Shown here one piece after another: positions 1 to 6,769 of a DNA stretch of 10,411 bases. This DNA is from Victivallales bacterium (lineage in GTDB: Bacteria; Verrucomicrobiota; Lentisphaeria; Oligosphaerales; Oligosphaeraceae), in contig JAFRLP010000213.1 of the NCBI GenBank assembly GCA_017431185.1, positions 1-10,411 of the forward strand, read 5' to 3'. Every line of letters begins with the position of its first letter. Position 1 is the stretch's first letter. The notes beneath the pieces are model-generated. The model was not told the DNA's origin, did not search any database, and saw nothing but the letters and a program-made list of their open reading frames with translations. The translations under genes and the position numbers were made by a program.

Positions 1-623
1 ATGAAATCCGTGTATCCCCAGGCGCGCGTGTTGGGACTGCGCCAGTTGTTGCGTGCCGGACTGCCCAGGTAGCAGATGCGCCGATGCCCGAGACCATAGA
101 GGTGCTCCAGCATGAGCCGCGCGCCGGTCTCCTGCTGCAAGGAGACGAAATTCACTGGTAACGACTCCAGATTGCTGAACACCACCAACGGCAACTGGCG
201 GTCAAGCGTTGGACGAAGCTGCTCCAAATGCTCTCGGGTGGTGATGGGACCGCAGACAATTCCGCAGACCCGTCCCCCGAAGAAACTCTCCTGAGCCAGC
301 CGAAGGCGCTCGTCGCTGCTTTTGCCCAATGCCAGCAGCATTGTCAGACCACGTTTGGCAAACAGGTCTGCCAGTTCACTGGTCAGCAGGCTATACCAGG
401 GATTCGCGATGTCAGAGGTGATCAGCAGTCCGACCGCATCCTTGATGTTGGTCCGCAATGACCTTGCCGAAATGTTCGGAACATATTTGCGTTCACGAGC
501 CAATTCACGCACGCGGGCAACCATGGCGGCGCTGATCCGCCCTTGCCCATTCAGGGCCTTCGCCACTGTCGCCGTGCTCACACCCAACTCCTGCGCCAGG
601 CTGGCTATGGTCACCGTTTGCAT
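1..623 (-). CDS. LacI-family transcriptional regulator (partial, C-terminus beyond window)
   Basis: Reading the minus strand from the ATG at 623-621 gives 207 complete codons that stay open to the window edge; LacI regulators are usually about 330-350 residues, so the C-terminal third is missing. Residues 4-25 form the LacI helix-turn-helix (VTIASLAQELGVSTATVAKA). Residues 45-65 form the hinge (ERKYVPNISARSLRTN), which in this family inserts a leucine at the central CpG of the operator. From about residue 66 (DAVGLLI) the periplasmic-binding-protein-like effector domain begins, including NPWYSLL and, near the edge, GHRRICYLGSP. It probably represses sugar-use genes in response to a sugar ligand, which I cannot name. 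A weak GGGGAA at 631-636 is the only ribosome-binding candidate. Promoter and operator sit just upstream, suggesting autoregulation. The family is certain, the ligand unknown. Confidence 0.93.
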   Translation of the reverse strand, partial: MQTVTIASLAQELGVSTATVAKALNGQGRISAAMVARVRELARERKYVPNISARSLRTNIKDAVGLLITSDIANPWYSLLTSELADLFAKRGLTMLLALGKSSDERLRLAQESFFGGRVCGIVCGPITTREHLEQLRPTLDRQLPLVVFSNLESLPVNFVSLQQETGARLMLEHLYGLGHRRICYLGSPARNNWRSPNTRAWGYTDF

Positions 624-651
624 TATCTATTTCCCCAAAAAGCCGTTTGGT

Positions 652-661
652 TAATCGATTA
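652..661. promoter_or_regulatory. Palindromic LacI-type operator (TAATCGATTA)
   Basis: TAATCGATTA is a perfect 10-bp palindrome with a central CpG, the usual core of LacI/GalR-family operators; the wider sequence GGTTAATCGATTACC is nearly symmetric. It covers the predicted transcription start of the LacI gene, immediately downstream of the -10 box, where bound repressor would block initiation. Autorepression is inferred from position. The site could also be a control point for other genes in the regulon. Confidence 0.6.
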
Positions 662-668
662 CCCTAAT

Positions 669-697
669 ATTATACCATCGATTTTGTGAATTTTCAA
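669..697 (-). promoter_or_regulatory. Sigma-70-type promoter of the LacI-family gene
   Basis: On the minus strand a -35 box TTGAAA (697-692) is followed after exactly 17 bases by a perfect -10 box TATAAT (674-669). Transcription would begin near 661-663, about 40 bases before the LacI start codon. This is the best promoter match I found in the window, and its position and direction fit only the LacI gene. Confidence 0.82.
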
Positions 698-968
698 GCA
701 GTGGAGGCGTTTTTTAACCCAAGTGTGCGATTCACTTCATTTGCATAACGCCATGTCTTCCAATGGTACGCAATCACCGCCAAAATCCGTTGATGAACCC
801 GATTTTTCGGTAATGCGGAGAGGAAAAAACGTCTTTCCATGCTAAATTAAAGGCGGTTACGGTTGAATACGGGCGATTTTCCACTGTGGGGCGAAGACCG
901 CAACGAGGTTTTGCCCGTGTCCACACGGAGTCCGACAGTCCCATTTCAGACAAATGACGGTGGCTTTT
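698..968. other. Gene-free stretch upstream of the AAA-ATPase-like gene
   Basis: I see no convincing gene, RNA or strong promoter in these roughly 270 bases. Short hairpins occur (CCGTG/CACGG at 915-928 with a 4-base loop; CCGA/TCGG near 800), but neither has a T-tract. The promoter of the downstream plus-strand gene must lie here or close by, yet no clear -35/-10 pair stands out. Confidence 0.4.
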
Positions 969-2537
969 ATGAAGGATTTGACGACAAGCGTATATTCATT
1001 TGAGGACCTGATTCAGGGAAATTTCCTCTATGTCGATAAGACGGAATACATCTGGAAACTGATAAAGCCTGCCAAGGGCATGTATTTCCTGTCGCGTCCG
1101 CGTCGCTTTGGCAAGTCACTGCTTGTGTCAACGTTGAAGGCCATTTTTGAAGGGAAGAGGGATTTTTTCAAAGGGCTTGCCATCCACGACAAGCCTTACG
1201 ATTGGGCTGTTTACCCTGTCATTCACCTGGACATGAGCGGACGCGACTTCAGCACTGTGGAGAAAATGGAGGAGAGGCTCAAACTCATTCTCCAGGAGCA
1301 GGCTGAACTGAATGGCGTTACGTTGCAGGATGCAGCCCCCGACACGATGTTCCATGAACTCATCAAGACCCTGCATGACAGGAAAGGCGATGTTGTCATC
1401 CTTCTTGACGAGTATGACAAGCCCATTCTGGGCAACATCTCCAGGAAGGACTGTCCCGAATTCCTCGCGTTGCTCAAAGTGTTCTATTCCGTGATAAAGG
1501 AGAAGGCGGGAATGCTTCGCTTCGCCCTGGTGACAGGCGTGAGCAAGTTCTGCCATGTGTCGCTGTTCTCGGACCTGAACAACCTCACGGACATCACGCT
1601 GAAGCAGGACTACGCAGCAATGCTGGGCTTCACGGAAGAGGAGGTTCGGAAATGTTTTGCCGAGGCGATAGCGGATGCCACCAGGCTTCGGGGAATCTCC
1701 GAAGACGAATTGATGAGAGGAGTGCTCGAATGGTATGACGGCTATCGTTTCTCAAAGGCCGAAGTCCATGTCTGCAATCCCGTCTCCATTACTCAATTCT
1801 TTGCAAACAACTGCGAGTTTGACAACTACTGGGGTACAACTGGCGTGCCCACGGTGCTGTTTGAGTTGGCCAGGATGACGCGCTTCAATTTTGAGCAGGC
1901 GCTCTCCGCTCCCGTCTCCTCCCTTGCCTTTGGCGCGTATGAGGTGGAGAACATTGACCCGCTCGGTCTTCTCTGGCAGACTGGCTATCTCACAATCAAG
2001 GAAGTTCTGCCTGGTTCCATGGGCTCCAGTATGTTCATGCTCGGCTTTCCTGACCATGAAGTGGAAGACGCATTCAATACCCAGTTGCTGGCCTACTACA
2101 GCGGATACAAGGACGCCGCCATGTCATCCATGGTATTCAGGCTGACAAGCGCAATGCGGCTTGATGACATGGAACTGTTTATGGTGACGCTTCAGTCTTT
2201 CTTCGCCAGCATTCCCTACGACATCCGTGGTGGGGACGAACACTACTACCAGACCATTTTCTTCATCACTTTCCTGCTTTTGGGAAGCAGCATCGAGGCG
2301 GAATCAAAGACCAACAATGGCCGAATTGACGCCTACGTCCGAACCGCGAAGTCAGTTTACATCTTCGAATTCAAGCTGAACAAAAGTGCCGAGGAGGCCG
2401 TCGGCCAGATTTTCGACCGCCGCTACTACGAGAAGTTCCAGAGTTGCGGTCTGCCCATCCGCCTTATCGGCGTGAACTTCGACTCAACCAAAGGCCGCAT
2501 TGACGGATGGGAGGAGGGGACGCTGGCTGTGCGCTAA
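969..2537 (+). CDS. AAA-ATPase-like protein with PD-(D/E)XK nuclease-like C-terminus
   Basis: The 522-residue protein matches the large family that pairs an AAA-ATPase-like domain (PF09820 type) with a PD-(D/E)XK nuclease superfamily domain (PF08011 type). The N-terminus has the family hallmark YVDKTEYI (21-28). The Walker A equivalent is RPRRFGKS (43-50), the non-canonical form usual in this family, and Walker B is VVILLDEYD (142-150) with D147 and E148. The C-terminal core GRIDAY...YIFEFKL places D454, E467 and K469 in the D-x12-E-x-K pattern, with Q480 beyond, so both domains look intact. I chose the ATG at 969 because relatives begin MKxLxxxxxSFExxI; an in-frame ATG at 954 would add five residues. 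Neither has a good Shine-Dalgarno. It stands alone between a divergent LacI gene and convergent hydrolase frames. Its cellular role is not established; such genes are often multi-copy in gut anaerobes. Confidence 0.88.
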   Translation: MKDLTTSVYSFEDLIQGNFLYVDKTEYIWKLIKPAKGMYFLSRPRRFGKSLLVSTLKAIFEGKRDFFKGLAIHDKPYDWAVYPVIHLDMSGRDFSTVEKMEERLKLILQEQAELNGVTLQDAAPDTMFHELIKTLHDRKGDVVILLDEYDKPILGNISRKDCPEFLALLKVFYSVIKEKAGMLRFALVTGVSKFCHVSLFSDLNNLTDITLKQDYAAMLGFTEEEVRKCFAEAIADATRLRGISEDELMRGVLEWYDGYRFSKAEVHVCNPVSITQFFANNCEFDNYWGTTGVPTVLFELARMTRFNFEQALSAPVSSLAFGAYEVENIDPLGLLWQTGYLTIKEVLPGSMGSSMFMLGFPDHEVEDAFNTQLLAYYSGYKDAAMSSMVFRLTSAMRLDDMELFMVTLQSFFASIPYDIRGGDEHYYQTIFFITFLLLGSSIEAESKTNNGRIDAYVRTAKSVYIFEFKLNKSAEEAVGQIFDRRYYEKFQSCGLPIRLIGVNFDSTKGRIDGWEEGTLAVR

Positions 2538-2643
2538 ACCTTTTTCCACAAGAAAGAAGTAAGAACTTACCCTAATCGAGTATAGCAGAGAACTGCACTC
2601 TGAATTCCCTTTCCCTGATTGAGAATTTTCTCCTGTTTTTTGT
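2538..2643. other. Convergent intergenic region with small palindromes; possible weak terminator
   Basis: This gap separates the stop codons of two converging genes. It holds several short inverted repeats: GTAAG/CTTAC (around 2559-2570), GCAG/CTGC (around 2586-2597) and GAGA/TCTC (around 2621-2632), the last followed on the plus strand by CTGTTTTTT. That final element could serve as a weak terminator for the AAA-ATPase-like gene. The stems are only 4-5 bp, so this is a guess from position. Confidence 0.25.
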
Positions 2644-4248
2644 TTATGCTTGTTTGTGCAAATCGTATCTTCCAAGGCGGACAGGGCCGAAAAGCCCGCC
2701 CGTCAGGGAGTCCTGTTCGAATTCACGCTGCCTCGTTTCGTAAGGCGAACGGGGCGGGAAATCATTCGATATCCGTTCGTCCACGCCTGGCGCCGCCAGA
2801 GCATTGGCCAGCGTATTGGAAACGGTAATCTCCAGCACGTTGCGCCCTTTTTTCAGCGCGGAAGCCAAGGGAAAACGGAACGGGGCGCGGAAGGCGAAGC
2901 CAAGCTTCACCTTGTTCAGCGTAACCGAAGCGCAGAAACAGACCTTGCCAAGATCAAGCGCCAATTCTGTGCGCTCCGTGTAAAAGGTTGTCCGATAGAC
3001 CGTATCGCCGCTGAAATCCTTGCCCAGGACCGGCGCCCAGTCGCCGAGTTCAGCAGGGACGGCTTTTTCATGGCAGGGGCGGCTCTCGAAATCGCTTTCC
3101 GCCACGACGTGCTTTCGGATAGGCCTCAGCGTCCAGGGACCGCAGAGTTCTTCATCCGGCACAAAACGGGGCAGTTCTTTCTTCCCTTCCTTTCCCGTCA
3201 GGAAAAAGGCCGAGCCGAGGGGCTCGAAATGCCAGCGGAACGAAGGCGATGTCAGGCGGTATTCCGAGAGATCGTTCAAGTCCAGATGGAGCACAGGGGA
3301 TTCCGGCAGGGTCAGCGTGACATCCAGCGCGTCGGTTCCCTCGTTGACGCAGAAATAGATCATCCTGCTGCCCCATTTGCGCTTGCAGACGCGGAGCATG
3401 GGCGCGGCGGGCTCGACTTTCAGCAGCGGGACAGGCGCGGAGGAGGAAAATTGTTCCACGGCGGTCCGGACTTTTTCAGGAAGGAACCGGGAGGTCGGCA
3501 TGGAGAGGGAGTGGTATCGCATTTGGCCAACCTGGAGAATTCCGTCGTGGATTTTCGCTTTTTCCAGCGCGTCGTCATCGACGAAATCGAAGTCGCATTG
3601 CGTCTGAATCAGAGAGTCGGCCAGCCTCCGCCGATCCCGTGTGGCCTTTTCGGCAAATTCGCCTCCTGCCCACAGAGACCGCATGTCAAAATACAGGGCG
3701 TTGGGGACGATTGGAGTTCCGCGGGTCAGAAGCCAGGCGGCACGGGCCGTCTTCTCATGCAGGCGCCGCGAATACTTCCACAGCGGATCGACGGGGCCGA
3801 AGTGAGGACGGCATCCGAAAATGAAGTGCCGTCGGTGTGTGAGGGCGATTTTGCTGAAGACCAGCGTATTGACTCCGCGGACTAGCATATAGTCAACTAG
3901 AAACTCGCGCTGTTCCGGAGTCAGACCGTTGCCGTAAACGGCGAAGATTTCCCCCAGCGCCTGCTTCCGTCCAGCCTGATGTGCAATGGACGAGGCGAAT
4001 TTCGGAAACTGCCGGTTCTCCTGTCCGGGAAACACCTGCCGCCAGATGGCATCCACGCCTGGCAAATCCAGCGCCCGCAGGGAGCGCATGATGTGTCCGT
4101 GCCCATGGCAAACCGCCAATTCCGGCTCATTCTCTCCGCCGAAATGGCCGCCGCTCAGGATATGGTGCTTTCGGCACCAGGCGCGGATGGGCAACAGGAA
4201 CCTTTCAACGAATAGTTTCGAAATCAGATCCTGGAAGTCGATTTTCAC
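2644..4248 (-). CDS. 5'-truncated glycosyl hydrolase fragment (GH106/GH2-like), possible pseudogene
   Basis: The coherent part of this minus-strand frame begins near the GTG at 4248-4246 and runs 534 residues. It opens inside a TIM-barrel: RAWCRKHHI (22-30), GGHFGGENEPE (33-43, E39), LPGVDAIW (62-69), then SSIAHQAGRKQALGEIFAVYGNGL with E100 as a possible catalytic residue. This order is typical of GH106/alpha-L-rhamnosidase-like and related uncharacterised hydrolases. The last 110 or so residues resemble a galactose-binding-like beta-sandwich (YRTTF...LDLGKVCFCASVTLNKVKLG...NVLEITVSNTLAN). Such enzymes usually have several hundred more residues before the first motif, including the first barrel strands and a signal peptide; here those are absent. 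The frame stays open upstream to 4635, but that stretch reads as nonsense opposite a well-conserved domain of the upstream gene. Translation might come by coupling, since the GTG overlaps the upstream TGA. Activity is unlikely; substrate unknown. Confidence 0.7.
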   Translation of the reverse strand: MKIDFQDLISKLFVERFLLPIRAWCRKHHILSGGHFGGENEPELAVCHGHGHIMRSLRALDLPGVDAIWRQVFPGQENRQFPKFASSIAHQAGRKQALGEIFAVYGNGLTPEQREFLVDYMLVRGVNTLVFSKIALTHRRHFIFGCRPHFGPVDPLWKYSRRLHEKTARAAWLLTRGTPIVPNALYFDMRSLWAGGEFAEKATRDRRRLADSLIQTQCDFDFVDDDALEKAKIHDGILQVGQMRYHSLSMPTSRFLPEKVRTAVEQFSSSAPVPLLKVEPAAPMLRVCKRKWGSRMIYFCVNEGTDALDVTLTLPESPVLHLDLNDLSEYRLTSPSFRWHFEPLGSAFFLTGKEGKKELPRFVPDEELCGPWTLRPIRKHVVAESDFESRPCHEKAVPAELGDWAPVLGKDFSGDTVYRTTFYTERTELALDLGKVCFCASVTLNKVKLGFAFRAPFRFPLASALKKGRNVLEITVSNTLANALAAPGVDERISNDFPPRSPYETRQREFEQDSLTGGLFGPVRLGRYDLHKQA

Positions 4249-6548
4249 CGATTCCGACGCGGTGCCTCCTTCATGGCTTCGCAGGAATACCCGTCGGCGG
4301 ATGCGAGGCCCGGCGCGCAGTTCCAGATTGCCGTCACGCCCGGTTTTCTCAGTTTTTTCAGCAGAAATTCCCGCTGTTTCGGCGAAACAGAGAAGGCATT
4401 CAAGAAAATAACCGTCCGATAACTCTTTTCCTCCTCTAGGAAGTCTTTCAGTGTCGTCCAGTCGAAGGAACAGCCGGAGAAGGTCAGTGTCTGGAACGGA
4501 TGATTTATCAGGCCGTATGCAATGGGGTTGTTTTCTTTGAAGACGGCGGAGCCCTGCATCCAGATCTGATTCGGATCCACCACAACCACCGTGTCCGAGG
4601 CGTTTTCCGGCGAGTCCTGGAAGAACCTGTTCCATAGCCCTATGCTTTGCCGAACAGGTGCCATGATTTCGTCACAGAGGAACCATTTTGTATCCCGTCC
4701 AAAATCCACCAGATGATACGTGCTTCCGTTGAACAGGCTGTTGCCGATGACTTTTGTGATGGTGGCGCGGGTCTCGTCCGGCGTTTGGCAGCGCCATTGC
4801 TCCTCGCCGCCGAGATGTGTGCGGATGTCCGCCTCGATGCTGGTGAACATGCCGTGCTTTCGGAGCGGCATGCTTGCAACGCGGTGAATGCCATCGGTCA
4901 GATTGTACCCCACTGTGGTCGCCATAAGATAATCGATGTGCGGAGACTCCAGAAGTGGCTCGAAATTGGCTGTGCTGCCTTCAGGCGTATAGCCGAGCAT
5001 CAGATAGCCGTGAAACGCTCCGGCGAGACGGCCCGGGAAATAACGCTTGACCGCTTTCCCGAAAGACACCACCATATCGCAGAACTCGCGGTGATAACAG
5101 CGGTAGTAGTCGGCCAGCCGGCAGTCCCGGGGATCCGCGCAGTTCCGGATGAATGTTCCGGAGCCGAGACGCTGAATCTGATCGGGAACGGTTGCCGTTT
5201 GCAGCGTTGCCTCTGGATCGTTCCATGCCTTCTTAAGGTTCTCGTCGGTGGCGTATTTTTCTGTGAGATAGCGCCGAAAGGCCTCCGTCATGCGTTTCCC
5301 TGTATCTGGCATGGAGTGACAGCCGTAGGGCATTCCGTCGCCGGAACCGCCGTATCCCAGATGCATTGCGGCCACGCGCCGTCCCCATGGCTGACGCAGC
5401 GAGAAATCCGCCAGGGCGCGGACGAAGCTTTCGAGGACTTCCTCCCGATATTTTTTTGATGCCAGGGAATTGGCCTGCGGATTGTACCAGTAGGTCCAGC
5501 TGATGTATGCGGGATTTTCCCGTTTGACGGCATATTCCTGACATTCATCGGGATTCTGTTCCAGCCACTGCTGCAGCGGATTGCCACGGTAGGAAAAAAT
5601 AATCTTCGCATCGGGAACAATCGCCAGCAACCTGCGGATTGTCAGATCAAGCGAGTGAAAATCATAATGTCCGATGCCCGTACCGTAGTACTGGTCATTA
5701 ACTACGATTACATAAAAGTTGAGACCTGCTTCTCCTCCCTGCCTTACCATGTCTTCCCCCTCAGGAACGCTCAAATCGACCGTCGAGAAAATATAGGGCG
5801 GGTAAATGTGGCCGTTGAACTGAATCCCTGGAGTTTGTTTATGATAGACGGCCTTCACATCGGGCCTCTCCGGCTCGGAAAGCAGTTTTTCCTCTGGAAA
5901 GCCGTGCGTGAAGATGTCTGCATAGCGCTGATACTCTTTCGGTGTGCAGTAGATGCGGGGAACATCGCCGTAGATGCTCCAGTTCTTTTTGCGGACATCG
6001 CCCATTTCCCAGGCGGGCGCCCAGGCGGAATCATCGAAATCCGGTTTCTCCCAGTTCCTCGGGGCTTGACTCGAGGCGCGAAACTGCTTTGCTGAACTTA
6101 CCAATTCCTGCCTTGTCCCGTCAGTGAACTCAATTTCTCCACGCAAGATGAAGCCTCGATGGGAACGGCCAGTTTTCATTCCACCGATGGCAATCACGTT
6201 TTTTCCGTCCCGGAGAAGATGGGCTATCTCTGTTCCGTTTGCCTTCACATGTCCACGGAAATACCGGAATTCCTCCCATGGCGTCAGGTCGATTTGCTTG
6301 CCGTTGACAAAAACACTGGTCGGCCCCTCCAGAAATGTATAGAAGAAAGCCCGTTTGACCGCTTTCTCCAGGACGAATCCGTTTCGGAAAAAGGCGGTTT
6401 CTGGAATATTCTCTTTTGGGCCACACCAGAGCCATTTCGCTTCTGATACGGAATCCGGCAGTCTCAAAACCTCATTTCCGTGCAGATGGGAAGGCAGTAA
6501 TCCGGCCAATATACACAGCAGGGCAACCAGTTTTTTCAACTTTTTCAT
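4245..6548 (-). CDS. Secreted beta-galactosidase/GH42-like glycoside hydrolase, 3'-truncated
   Basis: From the ATG at 6548 the product is 767 residues. Residues 1-24 form a Sec signal peptide (KK-rich start, LVALLCILAGLL core, likely cut near SHLHG). Residues 35-180 resemble a galactose-binding-like sandwich (RNGFVLEKAV...VFVNGK...NVIAIGG...FDDSAWAPAW). Residues about 230-640 form a clan-A-like TIM barrel with FRRYLTEKYATDENLKKAWNDP (424-445), a signature of GH42-like enzymes. E572 in SIEADIRTH is a likely catalytic residue. Residues 650-757 match the Rossmann-like trimerisation lobe (YRTVIFLNAFSVSPKQREFLL, APGLASADGYSCEAM) but end abruptly in KEAPRRNR and a TGA, where relatives continue for about 100 residues. 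In-frame ATGs at 6596 (duplicated copy) and 6632 are alternative starts; I prefer 6548 because it gives a clean signal peptide. The divergent AraC gene probably regulates it. The exact substrate is unknown. Confidence 0.82.
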   Translation of the reverse strand: MKKLKKLVALLCILAGLLPSHLHGNEVLRLPDSVSEAKWLWCGPKENIPETAFFRNGFVLEKAVKRAFFYTFLEGPTSVFVNGKQIDLTPWEEFRYFRGHVKANGTEIAHLLRDGKNVIAIGGMKTGRSHRGFILRGEIEFTDGTRQELVSSAKQFRASSQAPRNWEKPDFDDSAWAPAWEMGDVRKKNWSIYGDVPRIYCTPKEYQRYADIFTHGFPEEKLLSEPERPDVKAVYHKQTPGIQFNGHIYPPYIFSTVDLSVPEGEDMVRQGGEAGLNFYVIVVNDQYYGTGIGHYDFHSLDLTIRRLLAIVPDAKIIFSYRGNPLQQWLEQNPDECQEYAVKRENPAYISWTYWYNPQANSLASKKYREEVLESFVRALADFSLRQPWGRRVAAMHLGYGGSGDGMPYGCHSMPDTGKRMTEAFRRYLTEKYATDENLKKAWNDPEATLQTATVPDQIQRLGSGTFIRNCADPRDCRLADYYRCYHREFCDMVVSFGKAVKRYFPGRLAGAFHGYLMLGYTPEGSTANFEPLLESPHIDYLMATTVGYNLTDGIHRVASMPLRKHGMFTSIEADIRTHLGGEEQWRCQTPDETRATITKVIGNSLFNGSTYHLVDFGRDTKWFLCDEIMAPVRQSIGLWNRFFQDSPENASDTVVVVDPNQIWMQGSAVFKENNPIAYGLINHPFQTLTFSGCSFDWTTLKDFLEEEKSYRTVIFLNAFSVSPKQREFLLKKLRKPGVTAIWNCAPGLASADGYSCEAMKEAPRRNR

Positions 6549-6613
6549 TGCTTCTTTTCTCCAAGGCAGGGCAACCAGTTTTTTCAACTTTTTCATTGCT
6601 TCTTTTCTCCAAG
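6518..6613. repeat. Exact 48-bp tandem duplication over the hydrolase start site
   Basis: Bases 6518-6565 and 6566-6613 are identical, and identity ends at both outer edges (6517 is A against G at 6565; 6566 is G against C at 6614). Each unit carries, on the minus strand, a GGAGAAAAGAAG ribosome binding region, an ATG and the codons for KKLKKLVAL. As 48 is divisible by three, both starts share one frame: the upstream ATG (6596) would add 16 residues (MKKLKKLVALPWRKEA) before the native signal peptide. Perfect identity suggests a recent event. Confidence 0.95.
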
Positions 6614-6646
6614 CTGGCGGAAACTCCTTCATGAAAATTAAAAAAC

Positions 6647-6674
6647 TTGCAATCCTTCAGGACGGCATTATATT
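6647..6674 (+). promoter_or_regulatory. Tentative promoter of the AraC-family gene
   Basis: TTGCAA (6647-6652) and TATATT (6669-6674) are separated by 16 bases on the plus strand. Transcription would start near 6681, about 90 bases before the AraC start codon. The match is moderate, and the AT-rich surroundings make chance hits easy. Confidence 0.3.
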
Positions 6675-6693
6675 TTATTCTGGAAGATAATAT

Positions 6694-6723
6694 AGCATAA
6701 TCCAAGCAGTATTGAAATGTCAA
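6694..6723 (-). promoter_or_regulatory. Candidate promoter of the hydrolase unit
   Basis: On the minus strand a perfect -35 box TTGACA (6723-6718) is followed after 18 bases by TATGCT (6699-6694). Transcription would start near 6686, about 140 bases before the preferred ATG at 6548. The -35 box lies inside the left copy of the 14-bp direct repeat. A second TTGACA at 6745-6740 belongs to the other repeat copy and has no suitable -10 at normal spacing. Confidence 0.6.
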
Positions 6724-6750
6724 TTCTTTTCTAAAAAAATGTCAATTCTT
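6715..6750. promoter_or_regulatory. 14-bp direct repeat, likely AraC-type operator
   Basis: AAATGTCAATTCTT occurs at 6715-6728 and again, exactly, at 6737-6750, a start-to-start distance of 22 bp or about two helical turns. AraC-family proteins, which carry two helix-turn-helix motifs, commonly bind direct repeats spaced about 21 bp, with the promoter-proximal half touching the -35 box of the activated gene. Here the left copy contains the hydrolase -35 box, and the right copy lies just before the regulator's ribosome binding site, so bound regulator could also limit its own expression. Binding itself is inferred. Confidence 0.6.
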
Positions 6751-6752
6751 GC

Positions 6753-6760
6753 AAAAGGAG
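6753..6760 (+). promoter_or_regulatory. Shine-Dalgarno sequence (AAAAGGAG) fixing the AraC start
   Basis: AAAAGGAG ends nine bases before the ATG at 6770. It decides the start in favour of that ATG over an in-frame TTG at 6749, which lies upstream of this element and has no ribosome binding site of its own. Confidence 0.85.
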
Positions 6761-6769
6761 TCCCGTGAA

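Noticed and set aside
228..654. Plus-strand open frames of 77 and 110 codons near the left edge
   Set aside because: They lie opposite the LacI-family gene, whose helix-turn-helix, hinge and effector-domain patterns are clear on the minus strand.
915..928. Hairpin CCGTG-TCCA-CACGG upstream of the AAA-ATPase-like gene
   Set aside because: A short stem without a T-tract; too weak to call a terminator or operator.
2567..2582. TTACCCTAATCGAGTA resembles parts of the LacI promoter/operator region
   Set aside because: A shared 10-mer and a 9/10 operator match are expected by chance at this window size, and the site sits between converging genes with nothing to control.
2650..3885. A 411-codon open frame on the plus strand opposite the hydrolase fragment
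   Set aside because: It is rich in Arg, Gly and Gln with no domain pattern, and lies antisense to a frame with clear hydrolase motifs; it is a coding shadow.
4249..4635. The first 129 codons of the long downstream hydrolase frame
   Set aside because: This part overlaps the well-conserved lobe of the upstream enzyme in another frame and has no protein-like pattern, so I do not extend the fragment to 4635.
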